The notes under the pieces were generated by a model. That model made no database searches and was not told the DNA's origin. It worked only from the letters and a program-made list of their open reading frames with translations. A stretch of DNA of 64,000 nt, taken from NCBI RefSeq assembly GCF_001668725.1, contig NZ_LZKL01000127.1, forward strand, positions 1 through 64,000. Direction: 5' to 3'. This document shows positions 16,613-24,789 of this stretch, piece by piece. The position numbers and the translations under genes were made by a program. This DNA is from Mycobacterium sp. E787 (GTDB taxonomy: Bacteria; Actinomycetota; Actinomycetes; Mycobacteriales; Mycobacteriaceae). The stretch's first letter is position 1, and each line of letters starts with the position of its first letter.

Positions 16613-17233
16613 TCATCCGGCTTGTGAGGCGGCTTCCCGGTCCTCCGGCGTGCCCCGCAGGCCGTGCCAGAACAGGTCGATCATCAATTCGGCGGCCTCG
16701 TCGACGCCGACATCCCCGGTGGACAGCCGGTTGGCCATCGCCTCGCCCGCGCCCACCAGCGCCACCGCCATCATCTGATACTCGGCGTCCGACCGCGGGG
16801 TGCGGCTGCCGGCCCGCATCAGCTCGGCGACCAGTTCGATGATTTGCTCGCGCCCGTCGCGGACGGTGTGCGCAAACGCCTGGGAGCTGATGGCCTGGGT
16901 GTACATCACGATCCAGGACGCGCGGTTGGAGTCGATGTAGCGCATGAACGACCCGATGGCGTTGCCCAGCAGGTCTTTGGGGCTTTGGCTGAAGTCGATG
17001 TCGGCGCGCACCGCGTCGATGAACCGCCCCAGCTCACGATCCAGGCAGGCGCCGAACAGGTCTTCCTTGGAGCCGTAGTACAGGTACAGCATGGGCTTGG
17101 AGATCTCGGCCGCGGCGGCGATGGCGTCCATCGACGTCTCGTGGTAGCCGTTGACGGAGAACAACTGCACCGCGGCGTCGAGCATCTGCTGTTCGCGGAC
17201 GGCACGGGGTAGCCGCTTGGTACCACCCGCCAT
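16613..17233 (-). CDS. TetR-family regulator, Rv0238-like
   Basis: This 206-residue TetR regulator has an N-terminal helix-turn-helix (MDAIAAAAEISKPMLYLYYGSKEDLF, about residues 35-60) and an all-helical ligand-binding C-terminal domain. Ligand is unknown. ATG 17233 gives a product beginning MAGGTKRLP with a basic N terminus. It lies 65 bases downstream of lpqI on the same strand and just upstream of the ClC gene. I found no convincing palindrome in the 65-base gap. It corresponds to Rv0238 (204 residues). Confidence 0.92.
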   Translation of the reverse strand: MAGGTKRLPRAVREQQMLDAAVQLFSVNGYHETSMDAIAAAAEISKPMLYLYYGSKEDLFGACLDRELGRFIDAVRADIDFSQSPKDLLGNAIGSFMRYIDSNRASWIVMYTQAISSQAFAHTVRDGREQIIELVAELMRAGSRTPRSDAEYQMMAVALVGAGEAMANRLSTGDVGVDEAAELMIDLFWHGLRGTPEDREAASQAG

Positions 17234-17298
17234 ACTGCTGCCCTTTCACCCTCTTCGGGCCCCGCTATCTGACTACAGGGTAACGACGACGCGGCGTC

Positions 17299-18447
17299 CT
17301 AGTGGCCACACGTTCGATTGGTGCCCTTCATCGTCGCCACCCGCACCAGCGAGTCGTTGACCGCCGGCATCGGCAGGTCGCCCGCGTCGACCGCCTTTTG
17401 CAGGCGGTCCAGGACCGCGGGCACCTCGTCGGTGGTGACCCACAGCGCGACGTCGGTGCCGGCCTGCAGCGTGCGCAGCACCGCCTCCGGCACGGGGTAG
17501 CGATCGGAGATCGCGGCCATGCTGGAGACGTCGTCGCTGAACACCGGCCCGTTGAACGGCGGCGCGTTGTAGCCGGTGCCGGTGCGCAGCATTTGGACCG
17601 CGGCGCGGCTCAGGCTGGCCGGGTCGGCGCCGGTGAGCCCGGGGACCTGCAGGTGACCGACCATCACGGCGACCGGCGTCGCGGTCACCAGCGTGCGGTA
17701 CGGCACCAGGTCGACGTTCTGCAGCTCGCTCAGCGGCGGGGTCACCACACCCCCGGTGTGCGAGTCGCCGGAGCCGTGCCCGTGCCCGGGGAAGTGCTTG
17801 AGGACCGGCAGCAGCCCGGCTTCCCGCAGGCCCTGCGCGTACGCCCCCGCGTAGGCGGTGACGGTTTGCGGATCCGCGCTGAACGAGCGGTCGCCGATCA
17901 CGGCGTCGTCGGGCTCGTCGCTGACGTCGACGTCCGGGGCGAAGTCGACGGTGATGCCCAGGTCGCGCATCTTCCTGCCGCGCTCGGCCGCCAGGTCGTG
18001 GACCTGCTGCGGCGTCTGGGTCTGCGCCAGCACCCGGGCCGACGGGGCCGTCCCGATCAGGGACTTCAACCGCGACACCCGGCCGCCCTCTTCGTCGACG
18101 CCGACCGCCAGCGGCAACGGGCCGGCGCTGCGCACGATGTCGGCCAGCGGGCCCTTGAAGATCGACAGGTCCGTCCAGCCGCCGACGAAGATGCCGCCGA
18201 CGTGGTAGCGGTTGACCACCGCGCGGGCGTCGTCGGCGTCTTTCACCCCGACCATCAGCAGCTGCGCCAGCTTGTCGCGGGTCGACAGGGCGGCCGGGAC
18301 GGCGGTCGGGTCGGCGCAGACCGGCGGCGCGGGGGTCGCCGCCGGCTTGCCGGTCGAGGCGCCGGGCGTCCGTGCGGCGTGGTGGCCACAGCCGGCAACC
18401 AGCGCTGCCGCGACGGCGAGCACGGCCAGGATCCGGGGGAAAGCCAT
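17299..18447 (-). CDS. lpqI: Lipoprotein LpqI, family-3 beta-N-acetylglucosaminidase
   Basis: LpqI is a membrane-anchored glycoside hydrolase family 3 enzyme that removes GlcNAc from muropeptide-derived sugars during cell-wall recycling. The 382-residue product has a lipoprotein signal ending in the lipobox LVAGC (Cys about residue 20). It carries the NagZ-type motifs VDEEGGRVSRL near 117, the KHFPGHG substrate loop with the catalytic His-rich HGHGSGDSHTG following near 219, and DFAPDVDV near 168. Length is close to Rv0237 (388). It is transcribed away from the two DUF2613 genes. Confidence 0.95.
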   Translation of the reverse strand: MAFPRILAVLAVAAALVAGCGHHAARTPGASTGKPAATPAPPVCADPTAVPAALSTRDKLAQLLMVGVKDADDARAVVNRYHVGGIFVGGWTDLSIFKGPLADIVRSAGPLPLAVGVDEEGGRVSRLKSLIGTAPSARVLAQTQTPQQVHDLAAERGRKMRDLGITVDFAPDVDVSDEPDDAVIGDRSFSADPQTVTAYAGAYAQGLREAGLLPVLKHFPGHGHGSGDSHTGGVVTPPLSELQNVDLVPYRTLVTATPVAVMVGHLQVPGLTGADPASLSRAAVQMLRTGTGYNAPPFNGPVFSDDVSSMAAISDRYPVPEAVLRTLQAGTDVALWVTTDEVPAVLDRLQKAVDAGDLPMPAVNDSLVRVATMKGTNRTCGH

Positions 18448-18543
18448 CGGGACATGTTGTCACGGCGGGCGTTTCGTCCCGCCCGCCAGGGGGCATCAGC
18501 GGTACGTTGGCCAGAGCATTTGCCTGGCAGGGAGGAGCCGGCG

Positions 18544-18750
18544 ATGGCGGGGTTCTCGTTGGCCGCCGCGGCCAGCATCGCGGCGGGGCTGATGATCGGC
18601 GCCGCGGCGACCGTCGGCGTCACGCTCGCCGTCGCGGACCACAAGACGGCGCCGGCACCGACCGCGCCGGCCGTGCGGAACCCCGTCGGGCCGTATCTGG
18701 TGGACTACGGCTCTCGCTGCTGGCATGGTCACTGCGTCCCGTGGCCGTGA
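18544..18750 (+). CDS. Small membrane/secreted DUF2613-like protein (copy 1)
   Basis: The 68-residue protein has one hydrophobic segment (AGFSLAAAASIAAGLMIGA and onward, residues 2-30), then a Pro/Ala linker and a tail ending CWHGHCVPWP with two Cys. It resembles the next ORF in the N-terminal helix, the D-x-K-x-x-P linker and a V-x-Y-G-x-R segment, so the two look like tandem paralogues. GGAGG precedes the ATG. The function of DUF2613 proteins is unknown; a single-span membrane peptide or cleaved secreted peptide is expected. The two Cys flanking HGH could form a disulphide or bind a metal outside the cell. Confidence 0.75.
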   Translation: MAGFSLAAAASIAAGLMIGAAATVGVTLAVADHKTAPAPTAPAVRNPVGPYLVDYGSRCWHGHCVPWP

Positions 18751-18819
18751 CTCGGCGGCCCGGCCGGCCGCGGCGGTTCTGCTAGGTTGGCCCTAGGTCG
18801 GACGCCACCCAGAGGAGCC

Positions 18820-18996
18820 ATGTTGAACCGGATCATCGCGCCCGCCGCCGCGAGCGTGGTGGTGGGTCTGTTGCTGGGCGCGGCCGCGATCTTCGGGATC
18901 ACGTTGATGGTGCAGCAGGACACGAAGCCGCCACTCCCCGGGGGCGATCCGCAGTCGTCAGTGCTCAACCGGGTCGAGTACGGCAACCGTAGCTAG
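18820..18996 (+). CDS. Small DUF2613 protein, Rv0236A-like (copy 2)
   Basis: The 58-residue product (MLNRIIAPAAASVVVGLLLG at the start) has a single N-terminal hydrophobic helix (about residues 5-32) and a short polar tail ending VEYGNRS. It corresponds to Rv0236A, a 57-residue protein that precedes aftD in mycobacteria. AGAGGAG lies upstream of the ATG. The conserved adjacency to aftD suggests a link to arabinan assembly or membrane insertion, but no function is established. The gene lies 69 bases after copy 1 and its stop is 64 bases before the aftD start. Confidence 0.85.
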   Translation: MLNRIIAPAAASVVVGLLLGAAAIFGITLMVQQDTKPPLPGGDPQSSVLNRVEYGNRS

Positions 18997-19060
18997 CCCC
19001 GGGTCGCGAGCGCGGATCGCCGCACCGGCCCCCGCCCCACCGGCTGCCTCGCGCCGCTGG

Positions 19061-22000
19061 TTGCTGCTGGTCGGCGCCGTCGCGCTGGCGCTGACGTTCG
19101 CGCAGTCGCCCGGGCAGGTCTCCCCCGACACCAAGCTCGACCTCACCGCCAACCCGCTGCGCTTCCTCGCCCGCGCGACCAACCTGTGGAACAGCGAGCT
19201 CCCCTTCGGCCAGTCGCAGAACCAGGCCTATGGCTACCTGTTTCCGCACGGCACCTTCTTCCTCGCCGGCCACCTGCTCGGCGTGCCGGGGTGGGTGACC
19301 CAGCGGCTGTGGTGGGCGTTGCTGCTGACCGTCGGGTTCTGGGGGCTGTTGCGGGTGGCCGAGACGCTCGGGATCGGCAGCCCGGCGTCGCGGGTGATCG
19401 GCGCGGCGGCGTTCGCGCTGTCGCCGCGGGTGCTCACCACGCTCGGCTCGATCTCGTCGGAGACGTTGCCGATGATGCTGGCGCCGTGGGTGTTGTTGCC
19501 GACGATCCTGGCCCTCCGGGGCTCGACCGACCGGACGGTGCGCGCGCTGGCCGCGCAGGCCGGGCTGGCCGTCGCTCTGATGGGCGCGGTCAACGCCATC
19601 GCCACGCTGACCGGGTGCCTGCCCGCGGCGATCTGGTGGGCGTGCCACCGGCCGAACCGGCTGTGGTGGCGCTACACCGCGTGGTGGGCGTTGGCCCTGT
19701 GCCTGGCCATGCTGTGGTGGATCGTGGCGCTGGTGTGCCTGCGCCATGTCAGCCCGCCGTTCCTGGATTTCATCGAATCCTCCGGCGTGACGACGCAATG
19801 GTCGTCGCTCACCGAGATCCTGCGCGGCACCGACAGCTGGACGCCGTACGTCGCCCCCACCGCCACCGCAGGCGCCCCGCTCGTCACCGGGTCGGCAGCC
19901 GTCCTGGCCACCTGCCTGGTCGCCGCGGCCGGGCTGGCCGGGCTGGCGAGCCCCGCGATGCCGGCGCGGGGCCGGCTGGTGACGATCCTGCTGGTGGGCG
20001 TGGTGTTGATGGCCGCCGGCTACAGCGGCGGGCTGGGGTCGCCGTTCGCCCACGGGGTCCAGGCGTTCCTGGACGCCGCCGGCGCGCCGCTGCGCAACGT
20101 GCACAAGCTGGGCTCGGTGGTGCGCATCCCGCTGGCGCTGGGCATCGCGCAGCTGCTGGGCCGGGTGCCGCTGCCGGGCCGGGTGTCCGTCCCGGTGTGG
20201 CTGCGCGCCTTCGCCCACCCCGAGCGCGACCGGCGGGTGGCCGTCGCGATCGTCGTCCTGACCGCCCTGGCGGTCAGCACCTCGCTGGCGTGGACCGGGC
20301 GGCTGACCCCGCCCGGCACCTTCAGCGCGATACCCCGCTATTGGCAGGACACCGCCGACTGGCTCGACCGGCACAACACCGGGACGCCGGTCCCCGGGCG
20401 GGTGCTGGTGGTCCCGGGATCGCCGTTCGCCACCCAGGTCTGGGGCACCAGCCACGACGAGCCGCTGCAGGTGCTCGGCAGCAGCCCGTGGGGGGTGCGT
20501 GACTCCATCCCGTTGACCCCGCCGCAGACCATCCGGGCGCTGGATTCCGTCCAACGCCTGTTCGCCGCCGGGCGGCCCTCGGCCGGCCTCGCGGATACCC
20601 TGGCCCGGCAAGGCATTTCGTACGTCGTGCTGCGAAACGACCTGGACCCCGACACGTCGCGCTCGGCGCGCCCGATCCTGGTGCACCGCGCGATCGAGGG
20701 CTCGCCGCGGTTGCAGAAGGTGGCGCAGTTCGGCGCGCCGGTGGGCCCCGGCACGGTGGCGGGTTTCGTCGCCGACAGCGGGCTGCGCCCCCGCTACCCG
20801 GCGGTGGAGATCTATCGGGTCGCCTCGTCAAATGGCGGGCCCGGGGATCCGGGCGCGCCGTACCTCGTCGACACCGACCGGCTGGCCCGGGTCGACGGCG
20901 GGCCCGAGGTGCTGCTGCGTCTCGACGAGCGGCGACGGCTGCTGGGCGAACCGCCGCTGGGTCCGGTGCTGATGACGGGCGACGCGCGCGGCGCCGGGCT
21001 GGCCGCGCCCGTCGTCACCGTCACCGACACCCCGGTGGCCCGCGAGACCGACTACGGCCGCGTCGACCAGCATTCCTCGGCGATCCGGGCGCCCGGCGAC
21101 GCGCGGCACACCTTCAACCGCGTCCCCGACTACCCCGTCCCCGGCGTCGACCCGGTGTTCGGCGCCTGGAACGGCGGCCGCATCACCGTGTCGAGTTCGT
21201 CGTCGGATTCCACCGCGATGCCCGACGTCGCGCCCGCGGCCTCCCCGCCCGCCGCGATCGACGGCGACTCGGGAACCGCGTGGGTGTCCAACGCGCTGCA
21301 GTCCGCCGTCGGGCAGTGGCTGCAGGTGGACTTCGACCACCCGGTGAGCAATGGCGCGATCACGCTCACGCCCAGCGCGACCGCCGTCGGCGCCCAGGTC
21401 CGCCGCATCCTGGTCGAGACCGCCAACGGCAGCACGACGCTGCGGTTCGACGAGCCCGGCAAGCCGCTCGCGGTCGCGCTGCCCTACGGCGAGACCCCGT
21501 GGGTGCGGGTCACGGCCGCCGGCACCGACGACGGCTCGCCCGGCGTGCAGTTCGGCATCACCGACCTGTCGGTCACCCAGTACGACGCGTCCGGCTTCGC
21601 CCACCCCGTCGACCTGCGGCACACGGTGCGCGTGCCCGGCCCGCCGCCGGGCTCGGCGATCGCGGCCTGGGACCTGGGCTCGGAGCTGCTGGGCAGACCC
21701 GGCTGCGCCCAGGCGCCCGACGGCGTGCGCTGCGCGGCCTCGATGGCGCTGGCGCCGGAAGAGCAGGTCAATTTCAGCCGGACCCTGACCGTGGCCGCCC
21801 CGGTGGCGGTGACACCGACGGTGTGGGTACGACCACGGCAGGGACCCAAGCTGGCCGACCTGATCGCGGAGCCGAAAACGACTCGGGCCCAAGGCGATTC
21901 CGATGTGGTGGACGTTCTCGGCTCGGCGTTCGCGGCCACCGATGGCGACCCGGCCACCGCGTGGACCGCGCCGCAACGGGTGGTGCAACACCGGTCGCCG

Positions 22001-23254
22001 CCGACGCTGACCGTCACGTTGCCGCGGCCCACCGAGGTCGCCGGCCTCCGCGTGACGCCCAGCCGGTCGGCGCTGCCGGCGCACCCGACGGTGCTGGCCG
22101 TCAACCTCGGCGACGGCCCGCAGGTCCGGCAACTGAAAACGGATGGGCCGCAAACCCTTTCGCTGCAACCCCGGGTGACCGACACCGTCAGCATCAGCCT
22201 GCTCGACTGGGAAGACGTCATCGACCGCAACGCGCTGGGCTTCGATCAGCTCAAGCCGCCGGGGCTGGCGGATGTGGCGGTGCTCGGCGCCGACGGCAAT
22301 CCCATCGCGCCCGCCGACGCCACGCGCAACCGGTCTCGCGAGATCACCGTCGGCTGCGACCAGGGGCCGGTTATCGCCGTCGCGGGCCGGTTCGTGCACA
22401 CCTCGATCCGCACCACCGTGGGCGCACTGCTGGACGGCGAACCGGTGGCGGCGCTGCCCTGCGACCGGGATCCGGTCGCGCTGCCGGCCGGCCAACAGGA
22501 GCTGCTGATCAGCCCGGGCGCCCAGTTCGTCGTGGACGGGGCCCGGCTGTCCACCCCGGCCGCCGCCGACATGCCCGACGCCCCGCTCACCGGTGCCCCC
22601 ACCGGCACCTGGGGCCCGAGCCGCCGCGAGGTGCGCGCCCCGGCGTCGCCCACGTCCCGGGTGCTGGTGATCCCGGAATCCATCAACCCCGGGTGGGTGG
22701 CGCGCACCAGCACCGGCGCCCGCCTGACACCCGTCGCCGTCAACGGCTGGCAGCAGGGCTGGGTGGTCCCGGCGGGCGACCCCGGCACCATCACACTGAC
22801 CTTCGCCGCCAACTCGCTGTACCGGGCCGGCCTGGCGGTCGGTCTGGCGTTGCTGCCGCTGCTGGCCGCGCTGGCGTTGTGGCGCATCCGCGGAGGCCGC
22901 CGCGACGAGGAACCCGCGCGGCCCTGGCCGTCGGGCCGCTGGGCCGCGGTCGCCGTGCTGGCGGCCGGGGCGGTGATCGCCGGCGCGGCCGGGGTCGTCG
23001 CGGTCGGCGCCGCGCTGGGCCTGCGGTATGCGCTGCGCGATCGGCCGCGCCGGCTCGAGGCGGTGACCGTCGCGCTCAGCGCCGGCGGGCTGATCCTGGC
23101 CGGGGCGGTGCTGTCCCGGCATCCCTGGCACTCCGTCGACGGTTACGCCGGACATTCCGCGGGCGTGCAACTGCTGGCGCTGACTTCGCTTGCCGTGCTC
23201 GCCGCTTCGGCGGTGACCGTGCCGGCCCGGGAGCCGCGGCCCCGCAAGGAGTGA
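19061..23254 (+). CDS. aftD: Arabinofuranosyltransferase AftD
   Basis: AftD is an essential membrane arabinofuranosyltransferase adding arabinose from decaprenyl-phosphoarabinose to arabinogalactan and lipoarabinomannan at the outer face. The roughly 1397-residue product has an N-terminal GT-C region with many membrane segments (to about residue 420) and the first-loop acidic motif SPDTKLDL near residue 21. A long extracellular part carries F5/8-type C-like carbohydrate-binding segments (for example DGDSGTAWVSNALQ and DGDPATAWTAPQ), and final helices lie at the C terminus. The only in-frame canonical start before the first helix is TTG 19061, and it has no Shine-Dalgarno. Homologues start several residues earlier, so the true start is uncertain. 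Confidence 0.95.
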   Translation: MLLVGAVALALTFAQSPGQVSPDTKLDLTANPLRFLARATNLWNSELPFGQSQNQAYGYLFPHGTFFLAGHLLGVPGWVTQRLWWALLLTVGFWGLLRVAETLGIGSPASRVIGAAAFALSPRVLTTLGSISSETLPMMLAPWVLLPTILALRGSTDRTVRALAAQAGLAVALMGAVNAIATLTGCLPAAIWWACHRPNRLWWRYTAWWALALCLAMLWWIVALVCLRHVSPPFLDFIESSGVTTQWSSLTEILRGTDSWTPYVAPTATAGAPLVTGSAAVLATCLVAAAGLAGLASPAMPARGRLVTILLVGVVLMAAGYSGGLGSPFAHGVQAFLDAAGAPLRNVHKLGSVVRIPLALGIAQLLGRVPLPGRVSVPVWLRAFAHPERDRRVAVAIVVLTALAVSTSLAWTGRLTPPGTFSAIPRYWQDTADWLDRHNTGTPVPGRVLVVPGSPFATQVWGTSHDEPLQVLGSSPWGVRDSIPLTPPQTIRALDSVQRLFAAGRPSAGLADTLARQGISYVVLRNDLDPDTSRSARPILVHRAIEGSPRLQKVAQFGAPVGPGTVAGFVADSGLRPRYPAVEIYRVASSNGGPGDPGAPYLVDTDRLARVDGGPEVLLRLDERRRLLGEPPLGPVLMTGDARGAGLAAPVVTVTDTPVARETDYGRVDQHSSAIRAPGDARHTFNRVPDYPVPGVDPVFGAWNGGRITVSSSSSDSTAMPDVAPAASPPAAIDGDSGTAWVSNALQSAVGQWLQVDFDHPVSNGAITLTPSATAVGAQVRRILVETANGSTTLRFDEPGKPLAVALPYGETPWVRVTAAGTDDGSPGVQFGITDLSVTQYDASGFAHPVDLRHTVRVPGPPPGSAIAAWDLGSELLGRPGCAQAPDGVRCAASMALAPEEQVNFSRTLTVAAPVAVTPTVWVRPRQGPKLADLIAEPKTTRAQGDSDVVDVLGSAFAATDGDPATAWTAPQRVVQHRSPPTLTVTLPRPTEVAGLRVTPSRSALPAHPTVLAVNLGDGPQVRQLKTDGPQTLSLQPRVTDTVSISLLDWEDVIDRNALGFDQLKPPGLADVAVLGADGNPIAPADATRNRSREITVGCDQGPVIAVAGRFVHTSIRTTVGALLDGEPVAALPCDRDPVALPAGQQELLISPGAQFVVDGARLSTPAAADMPDAPLTGAPTGTWGPSRREVRAPASPTSRVLVIPESINPGWVARTSTGARLTPVAVNGWQQGWVVPAGDPGTITLTFAANSLYRAGLAVGLALLPLLAALALWRIRGGRRDEEPARPWPSGRWAAVAVLAAGAVIAGAAGVVAVGAALGLRYALRDRPRRLEAVTVALSAGGLILAGAVLSRHPWHSVDGYAGHSAGVQLLALTSLAVLAASAVTVPAREPRPRKE

Positions 23255-23310
23255 CTTTCGGCTGTTGGCTGGGGGTTTTCCGGCTGGTTGACTGGCTATA
23301 CGTGACGGCC

Positions 23311-24759
23311 ATGGGATGGTTTTCGGCGCCCGAATACTGGCTGGGCAGGCTCGTCGTGGAGCGCGGGGTCGCGGCGATCTACCTGATCGCCTTCGTCGCG
23401 GCCGCACGTCAGTTCCGGGCCCTCCTGGGCGAACACGGAATCCTGCCCATCCCAAGGTTTTTGGCCAGGCAGTCGTTTTGGCGGGCGCCGAGCCTTTTTC
23501 ATCTGCGCTATTCGGATCGGCTGTTCGCGGGCGTGGCGTGGCTGGGTGCGGCGCTGTCGGCGGCCATCGTGGCCGGCGCGTCCGACCGCGCGCCGCTGTG
23601 GGCCGCGATGCTGGCGTGGCTCGCGCTGTGGGTGCTGTACCTGTCGATTGTCAATGTCGGGCAGACGTGGTACGGGTTCGGCTGGGAGTCGTTGCTGCTG
23701 GAGGCGGGATTCCTGATGGTCTTCCTCGGCAACGACCGGGTCGCGCCCCCGGTGCTGACGCTGTGGCTGGCGCGGTTGCTGTTGTTCCGGGTCGAGTTCG
23801 GCGCGGGACTGATCAAGCTGCGCGGCGACCCGTGCTGGCGCGACCTGACCTGCCTGTACTACCACCACGAGACCCAGCCCATGCCGGGGCCGCTGAGCTG
23901 GTTCTTCCATCACCTGCCGAGGCCGCTGCACCGAATCGAGGTGGCGGGCAACCATTTCGCCCAACTGATCGTGCCGTTCGGATTGTTCGCGCCGCAGCCG
24001 GTGGCCGACGTGGCCGCCGTGATCGTGGTGATCACCCAGCTGTGGCTGGTGGCGTCGGGCAACTTCGCCTGGCTCAACTGGGTGACGATCCTGCTGGCGT
24101 TCAGCGCGATCGACGACTCGGCTTTCGGGATGCTGTTTCCCGTGCCCGCGCATCCCGCCTGGCCGGCGCCACCCCTGTGGTTCGCCGGCCTGGTGATCGT
24201 GTTCGCCGTCACGGTGCTGTTCCTGACGTACTGGCCGGTGCGCAACATGCTCTCCTCCCGCCAGCGAATGAACATGTCGTTCAACCCTTTTCACCTGGTG
24301 AACACCTATGGGGCGTTCGGTAGCATCGGCCGCGTCCGGCGCGAGGTGGTGATCGAGGGCACCGACGACAACCAGATCACCGCCCACACCGCGTGGCGAG
24401 AGTACGAATTCAAGGGCAAGCCCGGGGCTCTGCGCCGGCTGCCCCGGCAGTGGGCGCCGTATCACCTGCGCCTGGACTGGCTGATGTGGTTCGCCGCCAT
24501 CTCGCCGGGGTATGCGGGGCCGTGGCTGGTGCCCCTGCTGCAGCGGCTGCTGCGCAACGACCGCCCGACGCTGCGCCTGTTGCGGCGCAATCCATTCCCG
24601 GATTCGCCGCCCACCTACGTGCGCGCGCGGCTGTATGAATACCGGTTCACGACGTGGCGGGAGTTGCGGCGGGAGCGCGCCTGGTGGCATCGCACGCTCA
24701 TCGGTCCATACGTGCGGCCGCTGGCCCTGCCGGCTGAGACAGCACCGCGCAACCGTTGA
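23311..24759 (+). CDS. Lipase-maturation-factor-like polytopic membrane protein, Rv0235c-like
   Basis: The 482-residue integral membrane protein of the LMF1/DUF1222 family is named after a vertebrate lipase-folding factor; its bacterial role is unknown. About eight to nine membrane helices are seen. Family-typical parts are the N-terminal SAPEYWLGRLVVERG, VNVGQTWYGFGWESLLLEAGF near 120, LLLFRVEFGAGLIKLRGDPCW near 160 and FNPFHLVNTYGAFGSI near 330. ATG 23311 gives the same length as Rv0235c. A GTG at 23251 overlaps the aftD stop (GTGA) and would add 20 residues. Close linkage with aftD suggests the same transcript and a role in the envelope. Confidence 0.9.
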   Translation: MGWFSAPEYWLGRLVVERGVAAIYLIAFVAAARQFRALLGEHGILPIPRFLARQSFWRAPSLFHLRYSDRLFAGVAWLGAALSAAIVAGASDRAPLWAAMLAWLALWVLYLSIVNVGQTWYGFGWESLLLEAGFLMVFLGNDRVAPPVLTLWLARLLLFRVEFGAGLIKLRGDPCWRDLTCLYYHHETQPMPGPLSWFFHHLPRPLHRIEVAGNHFAQLIVPFGLFAPQPVADVAAVIVVITQLWLVASGNFAWLNWVTILLAFSAIDDSAFGMLFPVPAHPAWPAPPLWFAGLVIVFAVTVLFLTYWPVRNMLSSRQRMNMSFNPFHLVNTYGAFGSIGRVRREVVIEGTDDNQITAHTAWREYEFKGKPGALRRLPRQWAPYHLRLDWLMWFAAISPGYAGPWLVPLLQRLLRNDRPTLRLLRRNPFPDSPPTYVRARLYEYRFTTWRELRRERAWWHRTLIGPYVRPLALPAETAPRNR

Positions 24760-24789
24760 ACCCACGCGACCGACGCGGCGATGCCGGGC

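Noticed and set aside
21280-23310. Long plus-strand extension upstream of the Rv0235c-like gene
   Set aside because: It lies out of frame inside aftD and is Arg/Ala-rich shadow sequence; ATG 23311 gives the family length.
20828-23455. Very long minus-strand ORF opposite aftD
   Set aside because: In high-GC DNA long frames open opposite real genes; composition is Arg/Gly/Pro-rich and no domain is seen.
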